NCBI RefSeq assembly: GCF_025128095.1
Contig: NZ_JAHLYT010000011.1
Span: 44,750-108,749, forward strand
Source: Synechococcus sp. CS-1328
Lineage (GTDB): Bacteria > Cyanobacteriota > Cyanobacteriia > PCC-6307 > Cyanobiaceae
Length of the DNA: 64,000 nt
Direction of reading: 5' to 3'
Part shown: positions 9,878 through 18,956 of the stretch, in pieces
Position numbering within the stretch: the stretch's first letter is position 1
Layout of the letters: each line of letters begins with the position of its first letter
Notes under the pieces: model-generated
Database searches by the model: none
What the model was told of the DNA's origin: nothing
Seen by the model: the letters and a program-made list of their open reading frames with translations, nothing else
Program-made: the position numbers and the translations under genes

Positions 9878-10413
9878 CGCCACTGCGGTCGCCGCCCCAG
9901 GATCCGCTCCACCAGCTCCCGCACGGCGCCGTTGCCGCCGCAGCGTTCCAGCACGGCATCGGCTTGCCGCCGCAGGGGCGGGGCCGCATCGGCCGGGGCC
10001 AGCAGCAGCCCCACGCAGGGGCGCACCGCCAGGTCGTTGAAGTCGTCGCCCACAAAGGCGGTGCTGGCCGGCTCCAGGTCGAGCTGCTCCAGCAGCCGCG
10101 TCAGGGCGGCGGGTTTGTCCTTCACCCCCACCAGGCAGTGGCGGATGCCGAGATGGCGCGCCCGCGCCTCGGTGGCACCGCCCATGCCGCCGCTGAGCAG
10201 GGCCACCTCCAGCCCCGCCTGTTGCAGCAGGCGGATCCCCAGTCCGTCCCGCACATCGAAGCGCTTGAACAGCTCGCCGTTGGGGCCGTACCAGAGGCCG
10301 CCGTCGGTCAGCACCCCGTCCACATCGAGCACCACCAGGCGCAGCTGATCCAGGCGGGGCCCGAGCTGCCGCCAGCGCCGCCGCTGCCGCATCCTGTCGA
10401 GGGCGGCGATCAT
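9838..10413 (-). CDS. kdsC: KDO-8-phosphate phosphatase (HAD superfamily)
   Basis: Removes phosphate from KDO 8-phosphate to give free KDO. The 191-aa HAD protein has the nucleophile motif VVLDVDGVLTDGGLWY near residues 27-42, LSGGMGGATEARARHLGI, and the C2-type acidic motif FVGDDFNDL. Length and motifs fit tetrameric KdsC rather than larger HAD enzymes. It starts at ATG 10413, overlapping the kdsD stop by 4 bp, so kdsD-kdsC is a translationally coupled pair. It converges on kdsB. Confidence 0.9.
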   Translation of the reverse strand: MIAALDRMRQRRRWRQLGPRLDQLRLVVLDVDGVLTDGGLWYGPNGELFKRFDVRDGLGIRLLQQAGLEVALLSGGMGGATEARARHLGIRHCLVGVKDKPAALTRLLEQLDLEPASTAFVGDDFNDLAVRPCVGLLLAPADAAPPLRRQADAVLERCGGNGAVRELVERILGRRPQWRQLCAEGWRDRND

Positions 10414-11432
10414 GGCTGGGGGCTCCGGCCACTGGTGAGGCCGGCCTGCACCAGATCGTGCAGCCGCAGCAGCCCCTGCAGCTGCCTGTCCTCATCGGCG
10501 CCGGTGTTGGCCAGCACCGGCAGGATCGAGATCGGTTTGCGGCGGTTCCGCTCCATCCGCTCCAGGGCCTCCACCGCCAGCAGGCCCGGCCCCACCGTGA
10601 TCGGATCGGCGGTCATCAGGTCGCGGGCCGTGAGCGTGGCCCAGGTGCCGGGGCCATGGGCCTGCAGGGCGCGGCGCAGGTCACCATCGGTGATCAGCCC
10701 CGCCAGCCGTTCGGGTTCGTCCGGGTGGGCGACCCAGCAGGCGCCGATCGCGTCCTGGGTCAGTTGGGCAATCACCGCCGGCAGGTCCGCCGATGGAGCC
10801 AGGGGGTGGAGACGGGCGGCCGGCACCATCAGATCGCTGACGCGCAGGGTGAGCTGGCGGCCGAGGCTGCCGGCCGGATGGTTGAGGGCGAAGTCCTGGG
10901 GGGAGATGCCGCGCCGCTCCATCCACACCGCCGCCAGGGCATCGCCGATCGCCATCGCCACCGCCGTGCTGGCGGTGGGGGCAAGGTTGAGCGGACAGGC
11001 CTCCCGGTCCACCGAGCCATCCAGCACCACATCGCAGCCCCGGGCCAGGCTGGAGGCCAGCCGGCCCACCAGGGCGATGCGGGCGCTGCCGCGGCGCTGC
11101 AGATGGGGCAGGATTTCCAGCAGCTCCTGGGTTTCGCCGCTGTTGGAGAGCAACAGGACCACGTCCTGCGGAGCCACCACCCCCAGGTCGCCGTGCAGGG
11201 CATCGAGGGGGCTGAGGTAGATCGCCATCAGGCCGATCGAGGAGAAGGTGGCCGCGATCTTGCGGGCCACGATGCCACTTTTGCCCACGCCGGTGATCAC
11301 CAGCTTGGCCCGCTGCTCGGCGCAGCGATCAAGCAGCTCGAGGGCCGCCTCCACCTGGCCGGCATCGAGGCGACCGGCCGCGGCGGCGATCGCCCCGGCC
11401 TCCTCCTCCAGACAGCGCGTCAGGGCCGACAC
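10410..11432 (-). CDS. kdsD: Arabinose-5-phosphate isomerase, SIS plus two CBS domains
   Basis: Interconverts ribulose 5-phosphate and arabinose 5-phosphate, feeding KdsA. The SIS domain shows LVITGVGKSGIVARKIAATF, LLLSNSGETQELLEILP and TASTAVAMAIGDALA; two CBS modules follow (DLMVPAARLHPL and DLMTADPITVGPG). GTG 11432 gives a 340-aa protein whose first residues (SALTRCLEEEAGAI) match the family's start; an ATG at 11498 would add 22 residues with no family likeness. It diverges from the tRNA nucleotidyltransferase gene, leaving about 64 bp for both promoters. Confidence 0.92.
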   Translation of the reverse strand: MSALTRCLEEEAGAIAAAAGRLDAGQVEAALELLDRCAEQRAKLVITGVGKSGIVARKIAATFSSIGLMAIYLSPLDALHGDLGVVAPQDVVLLLSNSGETQELLEILPHLQRRGSARIALVGRLASSLARGCDVVLDGSVDREACPLNLAPTASTAVAMAIGDALAAVWMERRGISPQDFALNHPAGSLGRQLTLRVSDLMVPAARLHPLAPSADLPAVIAQLTQDAIGACWVAHPDEPERLAGLITDGDLRRALQAHGPGTWATLTARDLMTADPITVGPGLLAVEALERMERNRRKPISILPVLANTGADEDRQLQGLLRLHDLVQAGLTSGRSPQP

Positions 11433-11496
11433 CGGCGCAGTTCCACCATGATGCGCCCATTCTCCCCATCTCCATCCCGGACGGAGCTTGCGCGTC

Positions 11497-12885
11497 ATGG
11501 AGATCCCGGGCCTGCCGCCCCAGTTGCTGCCCCTGCTGCGCCAGGCCGCCGCCCACCATCGCCTCGCCCTGGTGGGCGGTGCCGTGCGCGATCTGCTGCT
11601 GCACCGGGTGCACCACGATCCCTGGCGGGGCCTGCCCGATCTGGATCTGGTGGTGGAGGAGGCCAGTCTGGACAACGTTTCCCAGCCGGATCAGGATTCC
11701 GGCGAGGAGCCTCAGCCGCCGGCGGCCCATCGGCTCGCCCGCCGGTTGCGGCAGCAGCTGGGGCCGCGGCTGGTGCCCTATCTCCAGGAGCACGGTGCCT
11801 ACGGCACGGTGGAGCTGGAGCTGGATCTCGGCGCCTTTCACGGTGCGGCCCTCCAGGCGGTTGACCAGCCGCTGCTGCTTGATCTGGCCAGTGCGCGGCG
11901 GGAGAGCTATCCCGTGCCTGGCGAGAACCCCCGGGTGCGCTACGGCAGCCTCGACGACGACCTGGCCCGGCGCGACTTCACGATCAACGCGATGGCCCTG
12001 CTGCTGGTGCCCTGCCGAGGTGATCCCGCCTGCCCGCCGGATGTCAGCTGTCTGCTGGATCCCCATGGCGGCCAACGGGATCTGGCTTTGCGCCAGCTGC
12101 GCTTCCTCCACGCCGCCAGCGTCCGCGATGACCCCACCCGGGTGCTGCGCGGTGCCCGCTACGTGGCCCGCCTCGGTTTCACGCTGGCCCCGGAGAGCCT
12201 GCAACAGCTGCAGAGCACCCTGGCCACCTGGCCCTGGGGGTGGCGGCCGGGTGATCCGCCGGGGCAGGCTCCCTCGGCCCTGGGCACCCGGCTGCGCATG
12301 GAACTGGAGCTGCTGCTGGAGCGGGAGGCCTGGAGCCGGGCCCTGGCGGCGCTGCAGGGGTGGGGGGCGTTGCTGCTGTTCGATGCCCGGATCCAGGCGG
12401 ATCGAACCTGGCCGCGGCGGCTGGCGTGGGCCCAGCGCTTCGGGTTGCCCCTGCCGGCGGCCCTGGTGGCCGGCGCCGCCGATCCGCTCGCCCTGGCGGA
12501 GCGGCTGCAGTTGCCCCATCGCCAGCACAAGCTGCTCAGTCAGTGGCTGCTGTTGAGGCAGCGGCTGGCGGATGCAGCAGCGTCTCTGGCGGATGGCCCA
12601 GCGGCGGCATCCCAGTGGACCCAGCTGCTGGAGAGTCCGGGTCTCTCAGCCGAGGCGGTCGCCCTGGCCCTGGCCTGCGGCAGTACCCAGCGGCGGCCGC
12701 TGTTGTGCTGGTGGCTGCGCTGGCGCCATGTCAGGTCGCCGTTGTCAGCGGAGGATCTGCTGGCTCAGGGGGTGAGGCCTGGTCCCCAGCTGGGGATGCG
12801 GTTGCGCCAGGCTCGGCTGGAGGCCATCGACCAGCTGGAGCAGGCTCGGGTGCAGCGGCGGCTGGCAGCCCCCACAGGGCGGTGA
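11497..12885 (+). CDS. CCA tRNA nucleotidyltransferase / poly(A) polymerase family
   Basis: Class II nucleotidyltransferase that adds CCA or A residues to RNA 3' ends. The active-site signature is LALVGGAVRDLLL at residues 23-35 with catalytic aspartates in DLDLVV at 47-52. RRDFTINAMALLL lies near 158, and DDPTRVLRGARYVARLGF near 210 is the RNA-binding neck region. At 462 aa it is the usual size. Cyanobacteria can split CCA and A addition between related proteins, so I do not choose between cca and pcnB. The last 155 bp lie opposite the 3' end of the ligase gene. Confidence 0.88.
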   Translation: MEIPGLPPQLLPLLRQAAAHHRLALVGGAVRDLLLHRVHHDPWRGLPDLDLVVEEASLDNVSQPDQDSGEEPQPPAAHRLARRLRQQLGPRLVPYLQEHGAYGTVELELDLGAFHGAALQAVDQPLLLDLASARRESYPVPGENPRVRYGSLDDDLARRDFTINAMALLLVPCRGDPACPPDVSCLLDPHGGQRDLALRQLRFLHAASVRDDPTRVLRGARYVARLGFTLAPESLQQLQSTLATWPWGWRPGDPPGQAPSALGTRLRMELELLLEREAWSRALAALQGWGALLLFDARIQADRTWPRRLAWAQRFGLPLPAALVAGAADPLALAERLQLPHRQHKLLSQWLLLRQRLADAAASLADGPAAASQWTQLLESPGLSAEAVALALACGSTQRRPLLCWWLRWRHVRSPLSAEDLLAQGVRPGPQLGMRLRQARLEAIDQLEQARVQRRLAAPTGR

Positions 12886-14152
12886 CGGCCAGATAGCCGA
12901 TCAGGCACTGGCTGGCGGGATTGATCAGGAACACCGTGGTGGCCAGGGCGTTGAACAGCAGCAGCAGATCCAGGGCGATCGCCGCTTCCGTGAGGGTGGT
13001 GCCTTCGCGCCCCCAGGCGAGTCGCAAGGGTGTGTGCCGCAGCCGCAACCGGATCGCCATCGCCAGGATCACCAGCAGCAGCACCAGCGCCAGCAGGCCG
13101 AGACTGCCGGTTTCGCCCAGGATCTGAGCGACGCTGTTGTGGGCATGGCCCATCGGCCGCCAGCCGTCGCCGCGCGCCTGGGCGGTGGCTGCGGTGCAGA
13201 ACTCCCGTGCCCGCGTGCCGAAGCCGATGCCGTACAGGAAGCGATTCTGGCCGGAAAAGGCGATGCCGCCGTAGCACGCAGCTGCTTTGAGGCGGCCCAG
13301 GTCGGAGAGAAGATTGCGGCCGCTGCTGGGGGCCAGCACGAACCACCACAGGCTCATCACGGCGGCCAGGGCCGCGGAGCCACCAAGAGCCAGCAGCGCT
13401 GCCTGGCCGGCCTTCAGCCGTCCCCTGGCCCGGCTGATCAGATACGCCATCGCCATGGCCAGCAGCGGTGCCAGCAGGGCCAGGCGTGATCCCGTGCGCA
13501 GGCAGAGCCCGTAGCCCAGCAGCGCCGTCGCCAGGAGTGCCAGGCGCTTCCAGCCCGTTTTTTCCAGCAGCCCGCCATAGGCGGCACAGACACTGAACAG
13601 CATCGCCAGGGTGGCGAGGCGATTCAGCCCGCCGATCCCCACCTTCTTCTGTTGGATCACGACGTCCAGGGGGGTGCTGAAGTCGAGGCTGCCGGGCCAG
13701 TGCAGGGCCAGCAGCAGCACCACCGGCACGGTCGCCAGGCCGATCCACTGCAGCGAGGCCCGCCAGGAGGCTGGCCGCCGACCGGCACCGGCGGCCAGAC
13801 CCAGCACCACCATCAGCATGTCGCTGGGACCGGAGGGGCTGCTCTCCTCGCCGAACAGCACCACCCGCACGTTCACCAGCAGCAGCCCGAGCATGAGCGC
13901 CGCCCAGGGGGTTCCGGCCGGCCTCTGCCGCACCTGCCGCACCGCCTGGCTGACCAGCCGCAGGGCCAGCCAGATCAGCAGCAGGCCGGTGGCGAGCAGC
14001 TCCTGGGAGCGGAACAGTTGCAGGGCGAAGATCAGCGGCAGCAGGGCATCCAGCCAATCCGTCGCCCCCTCGCCCGGCCAACCCCACCGGCGTGGACTCC
14101 TGCCGTGCGGAGCGGCGTCCCGGGACGCGATCGCGGCAGTCGTCGTGGCCAT
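12731..14152 (-). CDS. O-antigen ligase-like (WaaL family) membrane protein
   Basis: Polytopic inner-membrane protein with about ten to twelve hydrophobic segments, likely to join a lipid-linked polysaccharide to its acceptor. It has the Wzy_C/WaaL pattern: hydrophobic helices, a periplasmic loop containing AREFCTAATAQARGDGW, then the conserved GHAHNSVAQILGETGSLGL in which the histidine is the usual catalytic candidate. The proline/alanine-rich last 45 residues lie opposite the tRNA nucleotidyltransferase gene and look non-conserved. I use ATG 14152; GTG 14209 is an alternative that would leave only 25 bp after the SelD gene. It sits next to KDO and nucleotide-sugar genes, which supports a surface-glycan role. 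Confidence 0.75.
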   Translation of the reverse strand: MATTTAAIASRDAAPHGRSPRRWGWPGEGATDWLDALLPLIFALQLFRSQELLATGLLLIWLALRLVSQAVRQVRQRPAGTPWAALMLGLLLVNVRVVLFGEESSPSGPSDMLMVVLGLAAGAGRRPASWRASLQWIGLATVPVVLLLALHWPGSLDFSTPLDVVIQQKKVGIGGLNRLATLAMLFSVCAAYGGLLEKTGWKRLALLATALLGYGLCLRTGSRLALLAPLLAMAMAYLISRARGRLKAGQAALLALGGSAALAAVMSLWWFVLAPSSGRNLLSDLGRLKAAACYGGIAFSGQNRFLYGIGFGTRAREFCTAATAQARGDGWRPMGHAHNSVAQILGETGSLGLLALVLLLVILAMAIRLRLRHTPLRLAWGREGTTLTEAAIALDLLLLFNALATTVFLINPASQCLIGYLAVTALWGLPAAAAPEPAPAGRWPPAEPGATASPAGDQASPPEPADPPLTTAT

Positions 14153-14233
14153 AGGCGGAGCTGCGCGGAGATCAGGTCTGGACGCTTCGATCTCGGAGGA
14201 TTCCAGCACAGGCCCTGGGCGCCGCTTCTGCGG

Positions 14234-16438
14234 TCACATCTGCTCGGGAGCCTGGGCTTCGATCACTTCGCCGATCACGCTGGCCTGGCCAAAGCCGGCT
14301 GCTGCCAGGTCCTCGAGGGCATCGGCGGCCTTTGCGGCCGGCAGAGCGGCCAGGAGGGGACCACAGGTCTGCGGATCGATCAGCAGCCCCAGCCGGGAGC
14401 CTGGGGCTGGCTGGTCCAGCCGGATTGGGCCGTCGAGCGCGGCTAGGGCGGCCGCATTGGCGGGGGCGAGGCTGCTGGCGAAGCCCTGCTCCAGCAGCTC
14501 CAGGGCTCCGGCCAGGGCCGGCACCGCGGTGGCCCTCAGCCGCACGGCCAGGGGGAGAGGCGAGGCGCCACGACCGAACCCGAGCATCTCGCCCAGATGC
14601 CCCAGCAAGCCGAAGCCGGTGATGTCGGTGCAGGCCCGGCAGCCGTGGCGCGCCAGCAGTGGCACCAGATCCGCCTGGCTGCGCTGCATCTCGGCCAGGG
14701 CCGCGGCGATCCACTCCGGCCGGGCCGCGCCGGCCATGGCGGCGGCAAACAGCACGCCACTGCCGATCGGACGCGTCAGCAGCAACCGATCGCCAGGGCG
14801 CAGGCCGCCCTTGGGCCACAACCGCTCCGGCGGCGCTGAGCCGTTCACGGTGAGCACCAGGGTGATCTGCTGGCTGGGCGGGCCGTTGGTCTGCGGCTGC
14901 CCCGTCCCAGCGGCCCTGCTGGCAGGCATCTGGCGCTCCTCAAGGGTGTGGCCGCCGATCAGACAGGCTCCCATCGGCTCCAGCACCGAACGGATCCCGG
15001 CCAGAGACTGGACCAGCAGCTCCTCCTGCAGGGTCGACCCCACAGCCGGCAGGGTCACGGCCGCCTGAACACTGCGCACCGAAGCACCGCAGGCCCAGAG
15101 ATCGCTGCAGGCATGCAGGGTGGTGAGTCGGGCATTCAGCCAGGGGTCACTCAGCAGGGCCGGGAACCCATCCACGCTCTGCAGCCAGTGCTCACCGTTG
15201 GCGCCGCGGCCCAGCTCCGCCGCATCCTCCGGGGCCGGTGGATGGCGGCTGCCGCTGACACGGGCCAGGGCGGCGGTCAGTGGTGCGGCGGCCAGCTTGG
15301 CGGCGCAGCCGCGACAGGCCATCGGCTCGCCATCAGCGGTCTGCATCGGCTGCAGGGCCGTGAACAGATCCAGAAATCGCCGGTCGATCTGCTCCTTCCC
15401 GCGCCAGAGCCACCCCGCCGGCCCGATCGCAAGAGGGCCCCACAGCGCCACGGCCTGGGGGGGAGGCCCGGGCAGCCCCAGCAGCTGCAGCGCTCGCCGC
15501 TGGGGTCGCCAGGGCCGTAGGGGCCGCCCGCGCAGGGCGCGTTCCAGGTTGGTGGCCAGCACCGGCGCGGCCCGCACGGCCCAGACCCCCGAGGCCGCGC
15601 GCGGATCCGCTCCGATCAGGCCGCAATCGCCGCTGGCGAAAATTGCCGCCTCATCGATCACCTGCAGGCAGGCATTGGTGATCACCCGTCCCGAGGTCGG
15701 CTCCACCGGCAGTCCCGCGGCAGCCAGCCAGGCCGGAGCCCGGCTGCCGGTGCAGGCCAGATCGGCCGGGGCGTTCTCCGGCTGATGGCGCTGCACGCCG
15801 ATGCCGGCGGCCGCCAGCAGCCGTTCGCCCAGACGGTTGGCGGCGCCTGAGCCGAGATGGAGCTCCGTTCCGCGCAGCAGCAGTGAGCAGGCGATCCCCC
15901 GCCCTCGCAGCGCCAGGGCCAGCTCCACGGCGGCGGCACCACCGCCGCGAATCCGTAGGGTGCCCCCGGCGCTGGGGGTCAGGCCGTCGCAATAGTCGAG
16001 AAAGGGCTCCAATGGTTTCACTGGCACGGGAGCCTCTGTCACCCCTCCATCGACAGCCTCCACGCCTGCCGCTGATGCGGTCACGGCTCCCACATCGAGG
16101 CTGAGCCGGTCCCAGCGCAGCGCCGGCCGGCCGGCCAGTTGCACCTCCTTCTTCTGGAGATCCAGCCCTGTGATCTCCGCCTCCACGAAGGCCGCCCCCG
16201 CCAGGTAGCAGAGTCGCCGCAGGTCGATGGCACAGGCGTGGCGGTCGTACCAGCCGGCCACCAGCCCCGGCACCATGCCCGAATAGAAGGCCGTGCCGGA
16301 GCGGCTCACCAGGGTGACCAGGGCGGCCGGTCGCCGCTCGGGCCGCATCGCCCAGCTCCGCAGCACCAGGGCATGGCTGTGGCCGCCGCCGGCCATCACC
16401 AGGTGCTGCTGCGGGAGTCTGCGGCTCTCAGGGGCCAT
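14234..16438 (-). CDS. selD: FAD-dependent oxidoreductase fused to selenide, water dikinase
   Basis: A 734-aa two-domain protein. Residues 1 to about 365 are a pyridine-nucleotide-disulphide-type oxidoreductase: LVMAGGGHSHALVL opening, YSGMVPGLVAGWY, RIRGGGAAAVELALALR as second dinucleotide site and FASGDCGLI near the end. From about 375 it is SelD, which makes selenophosphate from selenide and ATP: ACRGCAAKL carries the catalytic Cys/Lys region, then LIGGHTLEE, IGSGVLFAAAM and TDITGFGLLGHLGEML. The ATG at 16438 overlaps the end of galE by 11 bp. Fusions of this kind are known in cyanobacteria. A selenium target such as tRNA 2-selenouridine is inferred, since no selenoprotein or SelU is in the window. 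Confidence 0.9.
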   Translation of the reverse strand: MAPESRRLPQQHLVMAGGGHSHALVLRSWAMRPERRPAALVTLVSRSGTAFYSGMVPGLVAGWYDRHACAIDLRRLCYLAGAAFVEAEITGLDLQKKEVQLAGRPALRWDRLSLDVGAVTASAAGVEAVDGGVTEAPVPVKPLEPFLDYCDGLTPSAGGTLRIRGGGAAAVELALALRGRGIACSLLLRGTELHLGSGAANRLGERLLAAAGIGVQRHQPENAPADLACTGSRAPAWLAAAGLPVEPTSGRVITNACLQVIDEAAIFASGDCGLIGADPRAASGVWAVRAAPVLATNLERALRGRPLRPWRPQRRALQLLGLPGPPPQAVALWGPLAIGPAGWLWRGKEQIDRRFLDLFTALQPMQTADGEPMACRGCAAKLAAAPLTAALARVSGSRHPPAPEDAAELGRGANGEHWLQSVDGFPALLSDPWLNARLTTLHACSDLWACGASVRSVQAAVTLPAVGSTLQEELLVQSLAGIRSVLEPMGACLIGGHTLEERQMPASRAAGTGQPQTNGPPSQQITLVLTVNGSAPPERLWPKGGLRPGDRLLLTRPIGSGVLFAAAMAGAARPEWIAAALAEMQRSQADLVPLLARHGCRACTDITGFGLLGHLGEMLGFGRGASPLPLAVRLRATAVPALAGALELLEQGFASSLAPANAAALAALDGPIRLDQPAPGSRLGLLIDPQTCGPLLAALPAAKAADALEDLAAAGFGQASVIGEVIEAQAPEQM

Positions 16439-17498
16439 AGCCGCGGGGGTTGGCGCTCTGCCAGGCCCAGCCATCCCGGCAGATGTCCGCCAGGCTGCGG
16501 CGGGTGCGCCAGTCAAGCCGCGCGCTGGCCAGGCCTGGATCCGCCACCGTGGTGGCGGCGTCTCCCGGTCGGCGATCGACCAGCTCATAGGGCAGGCGAT
16601 GGCCGCAGGCCGCCTCGAAGGCGTGCACCACGTCCAGCACCGAATGGCCCTGGCCACTGCCGAGGTTCACCGTGAGCAGCTGGGGCTCCTCCCGCAGCAG
16701 CGTGTCGAGGGCGGCCCGGTGCCCATCCGCCAGATCCATCACGTGGATGTAATCGCGCACGCCGGTGCCGTCCGGGGTGGGCCAGTCGCTGCCGAAGATG
16801 TGCAGGGCCTGGCGCCGGCCCACCGCCACCTGGCTGAGGTAGGGGAAGAGGTTGTTGGGGATCCCTTCGGGGTCCTCGCCGATGCGGCCGCTGGGGTGGG
16901 ACCCCACCGGGTTGAAGTAGCGCAGCCGGGCGATGCGCCAGCCCGCCTCGCTGGCGGCCACATCAGCCAGCACCTGCTCCACCGCCGCCTTGGAGTGGCC
17001 GTAGGGGTTGATCGGCTGGATCGGGGCCGTTTCCGGGATCGGCACCGTGTCCGGATAGCCGTAGAGGGTGGCGCTGCTGCTGAACACGATCGTGCGGCAG
17101 CCATGACGGCGCATCGCCTCCAGCAGCCGCAGGCTGCCGCCCAGGTTCGTGTCCCAGTAGCGCAGGGGCTCCGCCACCGATTCCCCCACCGCCTTGAGGC
17201 CGGCGCAATGCACCACGGCCCCGATTCCCTCCGGGCTGGTGGTGAAGGCCGCGTCCAGATCGTCGGCACAGCGCACATCCCCTTCCACCAGCTGCAGTCG
17301 CACCGCGCCGTGGCCATCGCGCCAGGGTCCGCGCGCCTCTCCCTGCAGGCCGCCCAGCTCCGCTACCCGCCGCAGTGCTTCCGGCGAGCTGTTGTCGAAG
17401 TTGTCGAGCACCACCAGCCCATGCCCCGCCTCGAGCAGGGCCACGCAGCAGTGGCTGCCAATGAAGCCGGCGCCGCCAGTGATCAGCAGATGGGCCAT
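16428..17498 (-). CDS. galE: UDP-glucose 4-epimerase
   Basis: Interconverts UDP-glucose and UDP-galactose using bound NAD. The 356-aa protein starts [20 protein letters not shown] (dinucleotide-binding Gly motif). It has [12 protein letters not shown] before the catalytic tyrosine in [12 protein letters not shown] at about 163-174, and [18 protein letters not shown], which is typical of GalE. Length is normal. The stop overlaps the selD start by 11 bp, so the two are probably co-transcribed. It supplies galactose units to the surface glycans made by neighbouring genes and diverges from hisS across about 90 bp. Confidence 0.95.
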   Translation of the reverse strand: MAHLLITGGAGFIGSHCCVALLEAGHGLVVLDNFDNSSPEALRRVAELGGLQGEARGPWRDGHGAVRLQLVEGDVRCADDLDAAFTTSPEGIGAVVHCAGLKAVGESVAEPLRYWDTNLGGSLRLLEAMRRHGCRTIVFSSSATLYGYPDTVPIPETAPIQPINPYGHSKAAVEQVLADVAASEAGWRIARLRYFNPVGSHPSGRIGEDPEGIPNNLFPYLSQVAVGRRQALHIFGSDWPTPDGTGVRDYIHVMDLADGHRAALDTLLREEPQLLTVNLGSGQGHSVLDVVHAFEAACGHRLPYELVDRRPGDAATTVADPGLASARLDWRTRRSLADICRDGWAWQSANPRGYGP

Positions 17499-17590
17499 GG
17501 CGGGCAGGGGAAGCGGGCCTGTCTTCAGGGTACGGACAGCCGGTGATCCCGCAGACTGGCCGCAACGACGGGGCGGGCCGGCAAGGGGCG

Positions 17591-18907
17591 ATGGCGGAGA
17601 AGCTGCAGAGTCTGCGGGGCATGGTTGATCTGCTGCCCGCTTCCATCGCCTTGTGGCAGCACGTGGAGGCCACGGCCCGCGACCATTTCCGCCGCGCCCG
17701 CATCGCCGAGATCCGCACCCCCCTGCTGGAGGTGACGGAGCTGTTCGCCCGCGGCATCGGCGAGGCCACCGATGTGGTGGGCAAGGAGATGTACACCTTC
17801 CTCGACCGGGGCGAGCGCAGCTGCACCCTGCGTCCCGAGGGCACTGCTTCGGTGGTGCGCGCCGCGATCCAGCACGGCCTGCTTAGCCAGGGGCCGCAAC
17901 GTCTTTGGTATGGCGGCCCGATGTTCCGCTACGAACGCCCCCAGGCGGGCCGGCAGCGCCAGTTCCATCAGATCGGCGTGGAGCTGCTCGGCTTCGCCGA
18001 CGCCCGCAGCGACGTGGAGGCGATCGCCATCGCCTGGGATCTGCTCGCCGCTCTGGGGGTGGGGGGTCTGGCCCTGGAGCTCAACACCCTTGGAGCCCCC
18101 GAGGACCGGACCCGCTACCGCACCGAGCTGGTGGCCTGGCTGGAGGCCCATCGGCAGCAGCTCGATCCCGACTCCCAGGCCCGCATCCAGACGAACCCCC
18201 TACGGGTGCTCGATTCCAAGCACCCCGGTACCCAGGAGCTGCTGGCGGGTGCTCCGGAACTGGCCGACGCCCTCAGTGGTGAGAGCCATGAGCGCTTCAG
18301 CCAGGTGCGCCATGGGCTCGAGGCGCTCGGGATTCCCTTCACCCTCAACCCGCGGCTGGTGCGCGGCCTCGATTACTACAGCCACACCGCCTTCGAGATC
18401 ACCAGTGACCAGCTGGGCGCCCAGGCCACCGTCTGTGGCGGCGGCCGCTACGACGGCCTGGTGCAGCAACTGGGCGGGCCGGCGACGCCGGCGATCGGCT
18501 GGGCCCTCGGCATGGAGCGGCTGGTGTTGTTGCTGCAGCAATCGGAGGCCCAGCCCTGGATGGCGGCCGCAGCGCCGCAGGTGTATCTGGTGAACCGCGG
18601 CGAGCGGGCCGAGGCGGTGGCGCTGCAGTTGTGCCGTGAACTGCGCCGCACGGGAATTGCGGTAGAGCTCGATGCCAGTGGCTCTGCTTTCGGTAAGCAG
18701 CTCCGCCGGGCGGATCGTCAGGGAGCCGCCTGGGCCTTGGTCATCGGCGACGAGGAAGCGGCCGGCGGTGTGGCCCTGCTCAAGGACCTGCGGCGCGCAG
18801 AGGAGACTGGAGACGAGGGTGGAGCGGCGCCAGATCGGGCGGGTCCGGGTCAGCGGCTGGACCTGGCCGAGATTCCAGCGCAGTTGGCGCATCTGCTGGC
18901 TGGCTGA
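17591..18907 (+). CDS. hisS: Histidyl-tRNA synthetase
   Basis: Class II aminoacyl-tRNA synthetase, 438 aa. [12 protein letters not shown] is the conserved N-terminus, [11 protein letters not shown] and [21 protein letters not shown] form motif 2, [15 protein letters not shown] contains the histidine-A region, and [14 protein letters not shown] with [11 protein letters not shown] forms motif 3. A C-terminal anticodon-binding domain begins near [18 protein letters not shown] 17591 is chosen; the frame is open back to a GTG at 17543 but without conservation. It is a single-copy essential gene, so this is ordinary chromosome. Confidence 0.96.
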   Translation: MAEKLQSLRGMVDLLPASIALWQHVEATARDHFRRARIAEIRTPLLEVTELFARGIGEATDVVGKEMYTFLDRGERSCTLRPEGTASVVRAAIQHGLLSQGPQRLWYGGPMFRYERPQAGRQRQFHQIGVELLGFADARSDVEAIAIAWDLLAALGVGGLALELNTLGAPEDRTRYRTELVAWLEAHRQQLDPDSQARIQTNPLRVLDSKHPGTQELLAGAPELADALSGESHERFSQVRHGLEALGIPFTLNPRLVRGLDYYSHTAFEITSDQLGAQATVCGGGRYDGLVQQLGGPATPAIGWALGMERLVLLLQQSEAQPWMAAAAPQVYLVNRGERAEAVALQLCRELRRTGIAVELDASGSAFGKQLRRADRQGAAWALVIGDEEAAGGVALLKDLRRAEETGDEGGAAPDRAGPGQRLDLAEIPAQLAHLLAG

Positions 18908-18956
18908 GCTCCGGGCCTCAGCTCCCCTTAACCTCGCCCCACCGCGAACCGCTGCG

